This document shows positions 26,264 to 37,678 of a DNA stretch of 64,000 nucleotides, piece by piece. A program made the position numbers and the translations under genes. The first letter of the stretch is position 1, and the number at the start of each line of letters is the position of its first letter. A model generated the notes under the pieces. The model saw nothing but the letters and a program-made list of their open reading frames with translations. It was not told the DNA's origin and made no database searches. Source of the stretch: Mesostigma viride (taxonomy: Eukaryota; Streptophyta; Mesostigmatophyceae; Mesostigmatales; Mesostigmataceae); contig RPFO01000175.1 in assembly GCA_009746045.1 (NCBI GenBank), positions 1,956,898 through 2,020,897 on the forward strand, read 5' to 3'.

Positions 26264-29236
26264 TATGTCTGCTGTCGACGGGTGGTTGGTTGTCCCCTCC
26301 CCTCCGCAGCCGTCATGTCAGAGCCTACCCCTCCGGCTGAGAGCCGCTGCCGTCCCCGCCCCCACCGGATCCTGAGCTGTACTTCGAGGCCCTTCCGGGC
26401 CGCTGGGTGTCGCGGTCCAGTTATCCGGGTGGCATCGTGCAGCCGGCCCTCCAGGCCCAACATGCGAGTTTAGTCAGGGCTGCTCTCTTTGGGGTCGCGT
26501 GGTACGGCCCATCCCCTGCTGAACCGCACCAGCTTGTTTTGCACGGGTTCGACGATGCCGGGCATTGCCTGTTAGGTTGTGGCTCCCGCTGTCCAGCCCT
26601 GGGACAGATCGATAGACGCGGTTCTCCAGTGTTCCCGGGTGTTCTCCTACCTTTCTACCCCTGTGGGCCGCTCCTGCCTACGGGATGTGTTCCCATGGCT
26701 TCCGGCTGAGGGTGATGCAGAAGTAGATGAGAACCCCTGCGACCTTCTACGGGCAGTAGAGTTCATGGAAATCGCAGACCAGTCAGCGGGAGTAGCAGTT
26801 GGTGATCCTGCCCCTACGGACGCCCCAGTCGAGGCACACTACACTCCAGAATATTCAGCCTCGAGCGCAGCGTCCTCCTCCTCAGCGTCGGCTCCCTCCC
26901 CTGTCCCGTCGTCACCACGGTCGACCCGGCGTGCTTCAGTGGAGCCTACCCCTTTGGGTTTGCCTGATCCTCTCTCGGCGACTGTTTCGGCGATGCAGGC
27001 CCAGATCAGTCCCTGACCACGGCGTTCGGGGCCTTCATGGCGGCCCAAGCGCAGGCCCCGGCCACGCCAGGTGGGGTGTCTGTTGTGTCCGCGCCCCCTA
27101 CCCCTTCGGTTGTTTCGGCACCTGTGGTTTCGCCTGCTCCGCGCGAACCTTCGGTAGCTGCGGTTTCTTCGGTTGCTGCGGCCCCGACACCTCTGGTTGC
27201 CTCTGTGCTTGCGACCGACGTTTCTGCGCCGCGACGCGAGTCTTCCGCCCCAGCGGCTGTGCCCGCCGTCGCCTCCTCTGGGCCGCCCGCTGCACCAACG
27301 CAGCCAGTGCGGGGTTTCTTCAGCGACACGGGCGATCATCCCAGGCTTTGGGAGGGTGGTCCCCCGCAGAGGATTCCGGTGCCCGACTGGAGCTTGGATG
27401 GCAACCAATCTTATGCCGGACTGCCTGTCCCTACGGGCCCTATTTTCAATATGTGGCCTGAGGGTGCGCCGGCAACGGAGACCGGCGCGCCAGCTGCGGT
27501 GGCGGGTCCGTCACGGCCCTCTCTGGCTTCGGGTCCGGCGCGACCTCCTGTTGTACCAGTGCCACCTGCGTCGGTGTCGGCTCCCGGGTGGTCCCACGCC
27601 GAATGGGGTAGTTTTTCGCGCACTTTGCAAGAAAAAAACGCTGTTTTCGACTTTCTGTTTCGAAATTTTTTCTGGCGATTTGAGAACGCCCGCAAAATTT
27701 TGCACAATTTCGCGTGATTTTCGCACGATTTTCGCACAATTTCACACAATTTCACACGATTTCACAGGATTTCGCATAATTTTACACGAAGGGTCTAGCT
27801 GCGGAGAGACCCTTTGAAAATTTTCGCATGAATTCACGCATTTTTTACATGTCGTAATTTTTTTACAATCGAACTTTTTTGCATGAATTCGCACTTTTTT
27901 GGTCAGTTTTTGGTCAATTTCAGCAAAATTTTCAAGATTTCGCATGATTTTACACTTTTTTGGCCTGGTTTTGGTCAATTTCAGCAAATTTTGCGCGATT
28001 TCGCACGATTTGCGAAGGGTCTAGCTGCAGAGAGACCCTTTCCGGCCGGCGGAAAATTCGCTCGGCTGCAAATTTTTCGGCAAGAATTTCGGCGCAATGT
28101 CCGTTTTTCGGACGATTGAAACTAGCGTTTTTTTCTTGCAAAAATCTACCCCATTCCGCGTGGGACCACCCTCCCGCCCCTGCTTCGGCCCCTGCTTCGG
28201 CCCCTGCCCCTTCGGCCTCGCGGTCTTTGGCTGCGGTTGTTCGGTCCACCGGTCAGGATCCTCGCGCCACCCGCGCTACCGATTCCCTCCGGGAGTTGTC
28301 CCAGGGTGATCGGGACAGGGCCCCTTCTGTGGTGCATGCGACGCCGGAGTCGCGCGACACGCCCGTTCCTGGGTATGGTATGTCCGCACTCGCCTGCCGC
28401 CAGTGTGACCTGCCGCGCGCCTCCGCCGAGCTTGCCATCTCGTCCATGTCCTACGGGTTCTCCCAGGTGTGTCGGGCGCCGCGGGATCGTGGCCTACCCA
28501 TTGAGACTGATCGGCCCCCGTTCGACATGGTTATTTTAGCTGATCCGGTGTTCCAGGGTGAGATCCTGGTTCGGCGCGTTCTGTATCGCTGGGCTAGGCG
28601 CCACAACGACTTGGACACCTACGGTGGGTTCCAGTGGGCTTACCCTCCGCCTCTGGGCATTATGGCTTCGGATGCCGCCTTACGGTAGAGTTTCCTGCGG
28701 TACCGGGTGCTACGTACAACACGGTCCTCCAGCCCATCCTTGAGTGGGATGCCCGTCGCCCGGCGCCCATCCCGGGCCAGGGTCTAGACTCCCGTGGTCA
28801 CCCTCCTCCTCGGGCCAGCGACTACCTAGAGACATTCGGGTCGCGACAGTGTGCTCGTCGGTGGCGCTCCCGAGAGGTTCGGCACATCCGGATGTGGCCG
28901 TCCAACGTGGAGCCCCTGGTGGATCTGTTCTTCCCGACGGGTTTGCGCCCTCGGATCCGGTACCATCGCCTCCTCCTGCGGGCCCTCTGTTTGATCGCGG
29001 TAGAGCCTTTCCTTCGCCTCTTTGCCTGTGGTTTCCTGGACTGGGCCCGTGGCCAGGTCGTTCTTACGCAGCATAGGTATTACTGGGCCTTTCTGGGCCT
29101 TTTCCCTGACGGCGTGTGGGCCGATGTTTTCCTCACTGTAGATAGGCATGACAATGCCGAGGATGTGGCCCACTACCAGGCCTACCTGGAGGTCCTGCTG
29201 GCCTCTCGTGGCACTTATCAGACGGATGGCCACTAG
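26264..29236 (+). pseudogene. Post-Pol ORF of unknown function (chromodomain element), frameshifted and MITE-split
   Basis: I do not recognise this protein. After Pol, a reading frame can be followed almost to the 3' LTR if four or five single-base shifts are allowed. The pieces are about 26264-26700, 26579-27016, 27037-27586, 28177-28688 and 28634-29236. The first part includes VLQCSRVFSYLSTPVGRSCL. The middle is Pro/Ala/Ser/Val-rich. The last 200 residues look like a folded domain (HIRMWPSNVEPLVDLFFP, ALCLIAVEPFLRLFACG, HRYYWAFLGLFPDGVWAD). Removing the MITE at 27587-28170 with one 6-bp TSD copy joins two pieces in frame exactly, so it was coding when the MITE arrived. The position suggests an envelope-like or accessory role, but no signal peptide or clear membrane anchor is visible. 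Confidence 0.55.
27587..28170. mobile_element. 584-bp MITE with ~60-bp terminal inverted repeats
   Basis: Left end GGTGGTCCCACGCCGAATGG and right end, in reverse complement, GGTGGTCCCACGCGGAATGG. The similarity extends about 60 bp on each side and includes a run of A followed by CGCT. CTCCCG is duplicated at 27581-27586 and 28171-28176. The interior is AT-rich, with many TTTCAC/TTTCGC steps and two copies of a hairpin-forming segment, GAAGGGTCTAGCTG...AGAGACCCTTT (27788-27815 and 28013-28041). There is no coding capacity. Excision would restore the surrounding reading frame. Confidence 0.88.
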
Positions 29237-29597
29237 ATAGAGGGCCTTAGGCCCGACCTGAGGGTGTTGTCCCTCCGGTATATAGAGTCGCCCTCATATT
29301 CTGGCCAGTTGGTTGGCTGTTCTTGGTCCTTAGTACTGATGTGTTTACTCTGTGTGTCCTGCCCAGTGCCGTCCCCCCCCGGCAAGGACTCCGTTCCAGG
29401 CAGTTAGGGGAACCTCCCACCAGGCTTGGTGCTGGCTAACCCTACACCACCCGGCGTGGTGGTGGAGACCGTGTGAACTATTGGTGCTTTGTATCTGGGA
29501 TGGTCTATCGATTGTGTTGGTGTGTGTTGGGTGCATTAGGTTTTTCCTACCCCTTTTGTTTCCTCCCTGTGCGTAGGGAGAGGGCTCCCTACCTTTT

Positions 29598-29610
29598 GTG
29601 GGGGGGAAGG
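29598..29610 (+). other. Polypurine tract of the chromodomain element
   Basis: TTTGTGGGGGGGAAGG directly precedes the 3' LTR start TGTTACG at 29611. Position and composition fit the plus-strand primer. Confidence 0.8.
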
Positions 29611-30182
29611 TGTTACGTCGCGTAACAATTCGTTGTAGTTACGGACGTAAATTAGTTCCTTGGCCTCGGTTGTTCCTAGGTTTACGTGTAGTCCTAGCTG
29701 GGACATTATTGTCCTCGTAACAGTACTGTGGTATATTGGGTGCCTTTGGGCGCCGCGCCGCGTACTTTATTAGTGGTCCTTATCCTTTGGTAGAATGTAG
29801 TGGACCGGCGTGCATCTGTGCACCTGCCTGTGTTTCTGTGTTTCTGCAGGCGAGGGCCAGGTCGGCCCGAGCCTGTTGGACCGTTGGTGACCATTTATGC
29901 ACGTTCCACTCCTTGTGTGGACACTCGGCGTGTGTTAAATGAATTAACACATATTAGCTTGGGTCACGGCAGTGTAGTTGTGTTTCCTTCCTCTATTCCT
30001 GGAGTAAACGGGTTTGGTTAAATGGCTTATGGCGTATTACAGTAGCACATATGTAAATGCATTGAGATCTGGATCGTCTCGTTCGTCTTTCGCTAGGGGT
30101 TTAACTAAAGGCGGCCTTACTAGTTTAGGTAGTATCAGGACAGGTAGAGGTAGAGGTGGCGGTAGAGGCTTGCGGCGTAACA
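29611..30182 (+). repeat. 3' LTR of the chromodomain element, intact, 572 bp
   Basis: Starts TGTTACGTCGCG and ends GGCGTAACA. It is co-linear with both halves of the split 5' LTR. It is followed by ACGGC (30183-30187), the same five bases that precede the 5' LTR. No transcription signal could be assigned with confidence. Confidence 0.93.
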
Positions 30183-30187
30183 ACGGC

Positions 30188-31955
30188 GGGCCGAGATCTA
30201 GACGGTTGAAAATGCGCGTGCGACAAGCAATTTGTTCCCCCCGTGACAATAAACGAAATGGCGCACTGCTTACCACCAAAAGTGGACAAGCGAATTTGGC
30301 GATGGGCTGGCTATGGAGTTCATGCTTGCCAGCGTAAAACGCGTTGCTGAGTTAGTAGAATACTTGTTTATGACTAAACATGTTCGCGCCTGAAAACTGG
30401 TCTGGTTTGGGGGGGCGCAGCGGTCCTTTTTTTTATGGTTGTTTATACCTGAGTACTAGCTTGATTTTCGCAGCAGCGGCCTGCTGAGCGTCATATTTTA
30501 TTCCGCAGTTTTCGTTGCGTAATAAGATGTTCTACGATATGGGTTTTCCTTAGCAATCCATTTAAACTTACTGGGCGGGAAATGTTCGCCTGCGGAGGAG
30601 TAGTCGGTGGTCAGATAGTGCAAGGTCGCTGCTGCGAGCCCGAGAGCTGCTGGGACCTCAGCGGACAGGCATACGATGCCATGGTTGAGATAGAAACGCA
30701 GCAGCCAGTGCGTGGGATCGGTATTCTCGTTATTTCGCAACTATAAAACGATTTTCAACGCGACAGTGCAGATATTGCGCGTGAAAATGGCGGCGGAAAC
30801 TGCGGGCGCTGGCCGGCTTCCTAAACAGCACATCGCTGAAAGGTACGCGCTTCTCAAACATGGTAGACAGCGCCTAGAAAGGGGAGAATGACATGCGGTT
30901 ATCTTACTAAGCTTTGACAACACTGCAGAAAGTGGAAAAGGTGTGGAGTTCTGATGGATGAACAGGTGCTGGAAGTATAGGGTCCTGGATCACGTTAGAA
31001 AATGAGCAAGTGTTTTGTAAAAATGCTGCAGTAAATTCGTCAGTATTTTGTGGTTCGTGTAAGAATGCATGCAACTTTAGCAACAAGATAGCCCTTTTTA
31101 AGAATGCTGTTGGAAAGATGCCAGCAAGGCAGCCTAGGGCTTAAGAAAGTTAGTACTATTTTCCTCTTGCCTCTGCCCACTTTCCCATTGGTAAATTCTC
31201 AGCATGTGAAGGTAAAAACAATGGATGGGTTTCTTAGTAGGATTGGCATTCAAATGACCAGCCAGCATTTACACAAGCAACTATAGTGTGCAACACCACT
31301 GGTTTATACCACTATAAAGGCAGATGCGAGGTTCCAATGGGGTGCAAGAAAGCGGCACTAGCGTAGTAAGGTGACTAAAGACCTTGAAATAGGACAGTTT
31401 GCATTCATCTACATGCCAAGCGTGCTTCTTTAGCACTGGTTTTGCGGCCTTTAGCACTGGTTTAATTGTCATTAGTAATGATATGCCGCCACTTCAAGGG
31501 TGAAGCGGTTTTGCCCAGTTTTTTGAACCATAAGCTTGTCACAGGTGATATGGTTGATGTTTGGTGGCACGAGATGGGCATGCCCATGCGTGCATCTCTT
31601 CTCCTAGTACACTGCAGGCCCACATGCTGGGTGCTGGGATTTAGACTCTCTACATTGTATTGCACCAATTTTGAGTGTGGCAGCCTCTCCCCTTGCCATT
31701 TAAGGAATGTAAGTAAGTAAGTAAGTACTTGCGTGTCATGCGCAAAGGCATGCCACGGAGTACTATGCTAATAATCTCATTAGAAAAATAATTACACAAA
31801 ATTTTAAACAAATATCGTCTGCATGCATCATCCCCCACCCATTAAGGAATGTATTGCACAGATTGTCAAGTTTGTAGGGCATGGGAAGGTCCTTTTTTGT
31901 GATGATTTTGTAGGCATTATTTACGCCAGTCATGGGTTAATGGTCCCTGACTGTG
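30188..31955. other. No gene recognised
   Basis: Mixed-composition sequence with only short open frames (longest about 80 codons) and no family motif. It holds a short (AAGT)n run at 31709-31729 and a near-repeat of tttagcactggttt at 31430-31465. It is the flanking DNA into which the LTR element on the left and the CACTA element on the right inserted. Confidence 0.5.
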
Positions 31956-31967
31956 CACTAGGAACTC

Positions 31968-32280
31968 AGATTCTGAGAATTTTCTCAAAACCCTCAATTT
32001 TCTCACCTTTTGTGAGAATTTTTTGAGAAAATTGAGAAAAATCTCAATTTTTTTCCGCAGACGCTAGGCAAAAAATCTCACCAGGGTGAGATTTTGGTGA
32101 GAAAAAGGGGGTTTTGGTGAGATTGGGGTGAGAAAAAACCCTAAAGTGAGAAAAAAGGTGAGAATGGGTGAGAAAAAGTCCGAAAAATTGAGAAAATTGA
32201 GAAAATTGAGAAGTTTCTCACCAACACGAGAAAAATCACAAGTCAACGTGGTGAGAAATTTCTCACCAAGAGTGTAACAC
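31968..32280. repeat. Left subterminal repeat array of CACTA element 1
   Basis: Dense, irregular repeats of ctcacc, tgagaaaa and ttgagaaaat in both orientations. They mirror the array at 36018-36352 and are the presumed transposase-binding region. Confidence 0.85.
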
Positions 32281-32446
32281 GAGAAAAATCATGAGCTTTA
32301 TTTCATTAAGTCCTGAACGTGAAAAAAAACTCAACACCACTTTGATATGCATTATAGGGTGCACAAAGGTGCAATTAATATAGGGTTGTCATACAATATA
32401 AAACAGCACATCATTCCATAAACAATGCTGTCATGCCCAAATTAAA

Positions 32447-33390
32447 TCAATAGTCATCTTCTTCAGAACTGCTGTCCGAGGGGTTGCTTGCATCAACATC
32501 ATCTTCTGATGACATAGTGTCATCCCCACTAGTGTCGCAATAGTTCACAGCTTTACGCTGCCTTCCACTGGCCCTCTTTGCCATAGGGACCTCCTCAATT
32601 ACAACGGTGGGCTGGCTAGGTCCAGCATCTGTGGGAGCACCACGCTTGCGGCTGCGCCCTCGAGCAGGTGCCTTGCCAGCGCGGCGCACCACGTCGCCAT
32701 CACCTAGGTCTGCCGCTGCCACCTTCTTCTTCTTGGACCCCTTCTTCTTGCCTTTCTTCTTGCCACTAGGCGGTGGCGGTGGCATCGGCTCACCCTCCTC
32801 AATCACTTCAAACTGCGGCATGGTGGGGAAATCTGCTGCCACGCTGTGATACACATGGTTACTGAGGGCAGATTGCGCCTGATGTGCCATGCTCCATGGC
32901 AGTTTGGCAGGGATTACCACCATTTCGGGAGCATAGCATTCATCGACGACATACCCAACTGAGCTCACTGCACCTGGCAACACAAGGCACGACGACCTGG
33001 GGGCCTGTGCGCTGCTGATGACCACCAACCTCTCGTGGGGCAGGTGAGCGACATGAAGGCGATCAAAAAGCTCCACCTTCAACAACAGCTGCCATTCCCA
33101 GCCCCCTCGTGGGTACTCTAACCTGGCCTTCAGAATGTGTGTAATGAAACCAAAGTCTACACCGCCCGGGCCATGCACCGCAACTCCCGCATTCTTGTGC
33201 CGCTTTCCCTGGGATTGGTCCGCAGCCTCCGTGCGGTAGTTGAACCCGTGTATCCTGACTTTGTGGAAAGAATCCGCGTAGCGCTTCACGCCCCCACACG
33301 CCGCTACAATGCCTTGCGGCACAAGCGGCGTCAGGTTTAATGATGCCCATGCAAGCACGTTGAACGTTGTGTCAGCACAGCGATCTCGCC
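32447..33390 (-). CDS. CACTA-associated protein with DUF4216-like domain and Lys-rich tail (last exon)
   Basis: On the minus strand this frame reads as the final exon of a transposon gene. A likely 3' splice acceptor, TTTGAATGCAG, precedes it near 33391. Residues such as KVRIHGFNYRTEAADQSQGK, NAGVAVHG, a LEYPRGGWEW segment and VELFD recall the DUF4216 pattern (gxxYxT, QNSGV, YP...FkC.WFD) found beside CACTA transposases. After a Pro-rich linker there is a strongly basic tract (SGKKKGKKKGSKKKK), probably nuclear targeting, and an acidic Ser/Asp/Glu C terminus ending SSSEEDDY. A duplicated piece of the exon border lies at 33759-33826, next to a possible upstream exon (about 33670-33758) that ends in a GTGAGC donor. 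Confidence 0.55.
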
Positions 33391-33825
33391 TGCATTCAAA
33401 CAAACGCACACCGATAACCCAGCAAAGAGTATTATTATTGCAAGTATTGGTTATTAAAAAAAATAGAACAGATACAACACAGGACGCTTTTACTGGCGGC
33501 AAGATCATGGCACCCGGATGGGTAAAACCAAACAAACTAGATATTAATTACTAGGGCTGGCTTTGTGACAGTAAAACATGATTGCATGGCTAATCCCAAG
33601 GCGCCTTTCAATAGGACTGAATTAAAAAAACCAAAGCAGACGGCGTAAGTAGCATTTGCAAAAAACAAGGCTCACCAGTAGGCCTCGTCGCCATTCGCAG
33701 GGTCGCTGTAATCAGCCTTGGGAAGGGCATCTTCTACCAGCAAATCCCTTGCCGCGTTGTGTCAGCACAGCGATCCCCCCTGCATCCAAACAAAGGCACA
33801 CCGATAACCAAGCAAAGAGTATGCA

Positions 33826-34890
33826 AATGTGTAGCCTTGTTCATTGAAACTATGGCTGGCTTACGCAAAGAGCGACTGTAAGATGACCTATACAGTGGGG
33901 CCGGAAACAGCTTGCTTGATCAGGGCGTGTTTTTCGAGCTTCACTGGCCGGGAGTGTCTAGTGGTGAGAACCATTGCTGCGATCGCTTTCCCACCATTTA
34001 CGAGGAAATACCCGCAAATGAAAAACCACTGAAACGGTCTAGCTAGTCAGTCATTACATTAGCCACATGCCATCATGCATGTTTCCAAACGTCCAGGAAC
34101 TGCACACGGTGCAAATGCCATTTGCAGTGCAAAAATCCAGAGGACACGACCTCATTGCTTCATATTTGTATGCAGAAGACTAAAAAAGTAACATGCATTA
34201 ATGGCCCGCATGCATAAAGGGCCTGAATTCTGATGCGGGCCCAACGGCAGCACCGCCAAAGCAGATAAGGGCCCGCAGTCTGATGCGGGCCCCACGGCAC
34301 CACCGCCATAGCAGAGCTCGAAGGTCGTGGTGCGCGTGAAACGTACGTATGCCCTTTGTCGGTAGGTGCCGTTGGGGTCAAATTGGGTGCCGCCAAAATC
34401 GGGCCGACGCGTCAATAGACTGAGGCCGTCGATGAGAGCCATCATGCGGCTTGGGGAACTTCAGCTAAGTTAACTTAACGCAAACCACTGGTCGCCCGCG
34501 TCGGGAACCGGCCCAACGGCTCTCCCGCAACAGAAAATTACGCGGCATACTGCATAAGTCGTCGGATTGTTACATTTCGACGGTCAAGATTTCATGATGA
34601 GGTTTGCGTTCAATTTGCCGCAGTTTGCCGCCCAGAGAAAGTAGTTGTTGGACTCGTTGCCCACGATGAAACACAATCAAGCAAGCCGTTTCCGGCCCCA
34701 CCGTGTAGGTCATGTAGTCGCTCTTCACGTCAGCCAGCCGTAATTTCAATGCACAAGGCTACACATTTCCATCTCCATTCATATTCATAATCCTGCACGA
34801 CTCGAAAACGCGGACAAGATAACGGCAGGCTCGAGCTACCATGGTCCGGATTCTCCCGATTTCTGGCCTGCGCTGGTTGTCTCCTTGATA
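33826..34890. repeat. Inverted repeat pair inside CACTA element 1
   Basis: A segment of about 100 bp (33826-33925, with aaatgtgtagccttg and ggggccggaaacagcttgct) recurs inverted at about 34669-34775. The right arm continues through tcgagctaccatggtccgg to 34890. The same sequence is found again at 61255-61574, so this is a dispersed repeat. Between the arms (34190-34330) are imperfect repeats of gcccgcatctgatgcgggcc type. No gene is recognised. Confidence 0.7.
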
Positions 34891-36017
34891 TTGGCAACTC
34901 TCTCCGGTAAGAGATTTTCCGCAGTTTGGCTGTTTCGAAACGTTAATTAAGTGAGATGCCTTCGGATCAGGAGACTCACACAGCCGCGAAATCATGCCAA
35001 AGGTCATATGTTCGATCCCTTGCTGGTAGCTTCTGAGCTTTCTTATTTTCTGTGTTCCGCGGAATCTCAGATTTGGGCCGCTAGCGTTTTCACGTTTGTT
35101 GCTTTCTGATCCGACGACAACGTTGTGCCTTGCTCGTGTGACATCTGGCGCATGGTGTGATTCATGTGTATGGTGCTGCCTTGCCACATGGGGCTGCTTT
35201 GCCATAAGAGTGAGTGTTGGGTTCTACACATTTGCTGCATGGACCGTTAGGTGCTGGTGAGCTCTTCCTTGTAGAATGGTGATGTCTATGTCAAGGATCT
35301 GATGTCTTTTTTGTCTCTTGCACTGCTTTCATTTTAGGGGGAATTATAGGTGTCATTATTTTGGCATTTGAAGGTATAGATGTTTATCTGCAAGGGCCTG
35401 TTTTTTTTCCCCCGGCCTCTTGCATGCATGGATGTGTAGAATTGTATGTTGATGGAATTATGATTTGCCATACACATTTGCTGCATGGATTTTTAGGTGG
35501 TGCTGAGCTCAAGATCCTTGTAGAACGCTTACATCTATGTCAAGGATCTGATTTCTTTTCCTCTTGCGTATATTGTGTCGGTTTGCTTTATTTCTTGCAG
35601 GGACCACGAGAGTAAAATGCAAGCGGTTCCACTTTCAAGTCAGCATGTGACGCCCTGTCGACCGGCCCGCTTTTTAGCTAGCTACCATATAGTATTTGAT
35701 GATAGGCATTGAATGCGAAAGATGTCATAACGCCATAACAGACTGTGTTGAACAGGCATTGAATGCCGAAGATGTCATAACGCCATAACAGACTGTGTTG
35801 AAAAGGCATATTTGAATGCCGAAGATGTACATAACGCCATAACAGTGTTGAATAGTTGAATCAACGGGTTCTTGCAGCTGTAAACATTAAAATTATTCAA
35901 ACATTTAATGAAAAAATCATTATTGTTCGTGCTGTTTTGAACAGCGGTTGTTACTGGCACTGCATGCATGTGTCTGCTGCCAGCATATTGCATTATGGGT
36001 GTGTTTTTCAGCGCTGT

Positions 36018-36352
36018 GTTTTCTCACTTTTCTCACTTTTCTCACGTCCTGTTTTTCTCACTTTTCTCACTTTTCTCACGTCCTGATTTTCTCACTTTTC
36101 TCACGTTTCACACCTCCCGTTTTTCTCACTTATCTCATGTCCTGTTTTTTGAGATTTTTCTCACGTTTTTCCCCTTTTTTCACCTTTTTGGGGCAATCTC
36201 ACCCGGGTGAGAAACGTGTTTTCTCACCCATTCTCACCCCATTCTCACCCTTTTTTCTCACCTTTCTCACCCATTCTCACCCATTTCTCACCCTTTTTCT
36301 CACCTTTCTCACCCTTTTTCTCACAATTTCTCACCCATTCTCAAAGCCGAGT
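36018..36352. repeat. Right subterminal repeat array of CACTA element 1
   Basis: Repeats of tttctcac, tctcaccc and ctcacttt, running to the terminal GAGTTCCTAGTG. Complementary in style to 31968-32280. Short open frames rich in Phe, Ser, His and Leu here are artefacts of the repeat. Confidence 0.88.
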
Positions 36353-36360
36353 TCCTAGTG

Positions 36361-36780
36361 TGGCTTTAGAGGTGCCACTCTCTTGTACACAAGTCTGGGG
36401 ATGCTACAATAAGAGGGCTCTCAAAGACCTGTTCAGTTGAGGAAGTTATAAGCCTGCATGTAACTGAAAGTGTGAATAAAAAATGTAACTGAAATGTCCC
36501 TGAAAAATACCCATGTGCACCATGGCAGTTTTATGTGCCCAAACGCTTTGCGATTGGGCCCCAACTTGGTGGGCTCATACCCAAGTGTGCCACCAGCATG
36601 GCTGTGATGTCAAATCCCACACGCCGTCCCTATCTCTCATTTGCACTAATTTAACGCGGGCATGTGTGCCAAAATTAGCCAAGGGCCAGGTGACCCCCCT
36701 AGGTGTCTTTTTGTGGTGCCTCTAATTTCAGAGTCCAAACCCAGATTTTTTTTCGTAGGTCTTTGCTATACATCTCTAGG
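36361..36780. other. No gene recognised
   Basis: Flank between CACTA element 1 and the next LINE fragment; only short open frames. Confidence 0.5.
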
Positions 36781-36789
36781 TATGAGTAT

Positions 36790-37273
36790 TAATTAATTAA
36801 TTAATTAGACTCGTGCTCCCGTTGGGGAGTCACGGAGCATTAACCCCGATGGATGGATGGGTGCAAACAGACCTACCGGTCTAATCTATCTACATCAGCT
36901 ACATACTACAACTAGCTAACAGCATTCTAACTACAACATCTATCTAGACAGCCGCTGCCCTAGGGGAGCTGTCTGGCGTGCCTCCCACGGGATTGCACAC
37001 GCGGGCGCTTCCCCACTGGGGGGGGCTCGTTGTCCTCTATGACCTGGGCCCACTTGGCCTTGTCCATCATCTTCTTCCAAATCACGGAGAGGCCTAGGCC
37101 CCCCATGTCCTCTACTAGCTGTTCTTTGAAGGTGCGGGCCTTCCGGCGTCTAACATCGCTGGGCCCGGCCCACGTCAGGAGGTGCCGGCCAGGCTGGGCT
37201 GGTCGCAGTCCTGCGGGGGGGCCACGTGAGGTGTCTACTTGGTTGGTGCGAGCTAGGTGCCCTACTAGCTGCA
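36790..37273 (-). mobile_element. 5'-truncated LINE copy with 9-bp TSD
   Basis: A 484-bp minus-strand LINE 3' end. TATGAGTAT is duplicated at 36781-36789 and 37274-37282. The 3' end carries a (TTAA)n-type tail (36788-36808) and, just before it in the sense direction, a stem-loop built from CTCCCCAACGGGAG. The coding part (36960-37273) is the C-terminal end of the RT protein. Confidence 0.88.
36960..37273 (-). pseudogene. LINE RT protein C-terminal fragment
   Basis: About 100 residues matching the end of the LINE protein at 44117-45259: GHLARTNQVDTSRG against GHLARTSQVDTALG, PGRHLLTWAGPSDV against PGRHILTWPGPKNI, and a closing PPPVGKRPRVQSRGR against APVGKPPPPKRRSR. It is the C-terminal tail beyond the RT and probably a nucleic-acid-binding region. 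Truncation at the 5' side is by incomplete reverse transcription, as the flanking TSD shows. Confidence 0.82.
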
Positions 37274-37595
37274 TATGAGTATATGGAAGGGCTTTGAAAA
37301 TTTCCCATATAAATTACCGGGGTAGTGCCTCATACACATTGTCCAATATGTAGATATTTTAATGGCCCACCCTCGTAGATATTTTAATGGCCCGGAGGTA
37401 GTAATAAAATTATTTAATATATTATGGGTTAAGTAATAACATAATAAGAATTTTAAAAATAATTAATTAATAACACGTAGACTGCGTCACGTGAGCATTA
37501 ATTAATTAATTAATTAGGAACATAACTCCGTTGGGAGTATATGTAGCACATAGCCTAGAGAAGGGGCATATGGCCTATCATACATTCTAAGCTAC

Positions 37596-37678
37596 CCCCC
37601 CCCCCCCACCCCACCCCACCCCACCCCACCCCACCCCGTGACTCCCCAACGGGAGCACGAGTCTAATTAATTAATTAA
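37596..37678 (+). mobile_element. 83-bp ultra-truncated LINE insertion with 15-bp TSD
   Basis: TACATTCTAAGCTAC is duplicated at 37581-37595 and 37679-37693. Between the copies lie a C-run, an (ACCCC)n stretch, the terminal stem-loop GTGACTCCCCAACGGGAGCAC and a (TTAA)n tail. Only about 40 bp of LINE 3' end were copied. The C-rich part may be non-templated or derived from upstream element sequence. Confidence 0.85.

Larger units (their letters stand above)
6250..30182 (+). mobile_element. Chromodomain Ty3/gypsy LTR retrotransposon with nested insertions
   Basis: This is a complete LTR retrotransposon with later insertions. It has a 572-bp 5' LTR (split, 6250-6422 plus 8200-8598) and a 572-bp 3' LTR (29611-30182). 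Both start TGTTACG and end CGTAACA, and ACGGC is duplicated outside (6245-6249 and 30183-30187). A primer-binding site follows the 5' LTR and a purine tract precedes the 3' LTR. Internal genes are a Cauli_VI/RNase H1-N-like ORF (19886-20278), Gag (20370-22133), Pol with PR, RT, RH, IN and chromodomain (22177-26238), and a post-Pol ORF (about 26264-29236). Insertions are 6423-8195 in the 5' LTR, a GC-rich methyltransferase retroelement plus a smaller element before 19.75 kb, and a MITE at 27587-28170. Confidence 0.92.
31956..36360 (-). mobile_element. CACTA (En/Spm-like) DNA transposon, 4.4 kb
   Basis: The element begins CACTAGGAACTC (31956) and ends GAGTTCCTAGTG (36360), an inverted repeat of 12 bp starting with the diagnostic CACTA. 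TG lies immediately outside both ends, consistent with a 2-bp target duplication. Just inside each end is an array of short subterminal repeats built on tctcacc and its complement, as is typical for transposase binding in this superfamily. Its gene (32447-33390, minus) resembles the DUF4216 region of plant CACTA proteins. I saw no DDE transposase, so the copy may be non-autonomous or have intron-split exons that I missed. Confidence 0.85.

Noticed and set aside
36015-36440. Phe/Ser/His-rich plus-strand frames
   Set aside because: They are translations of the CACTA subterminal repeat array.
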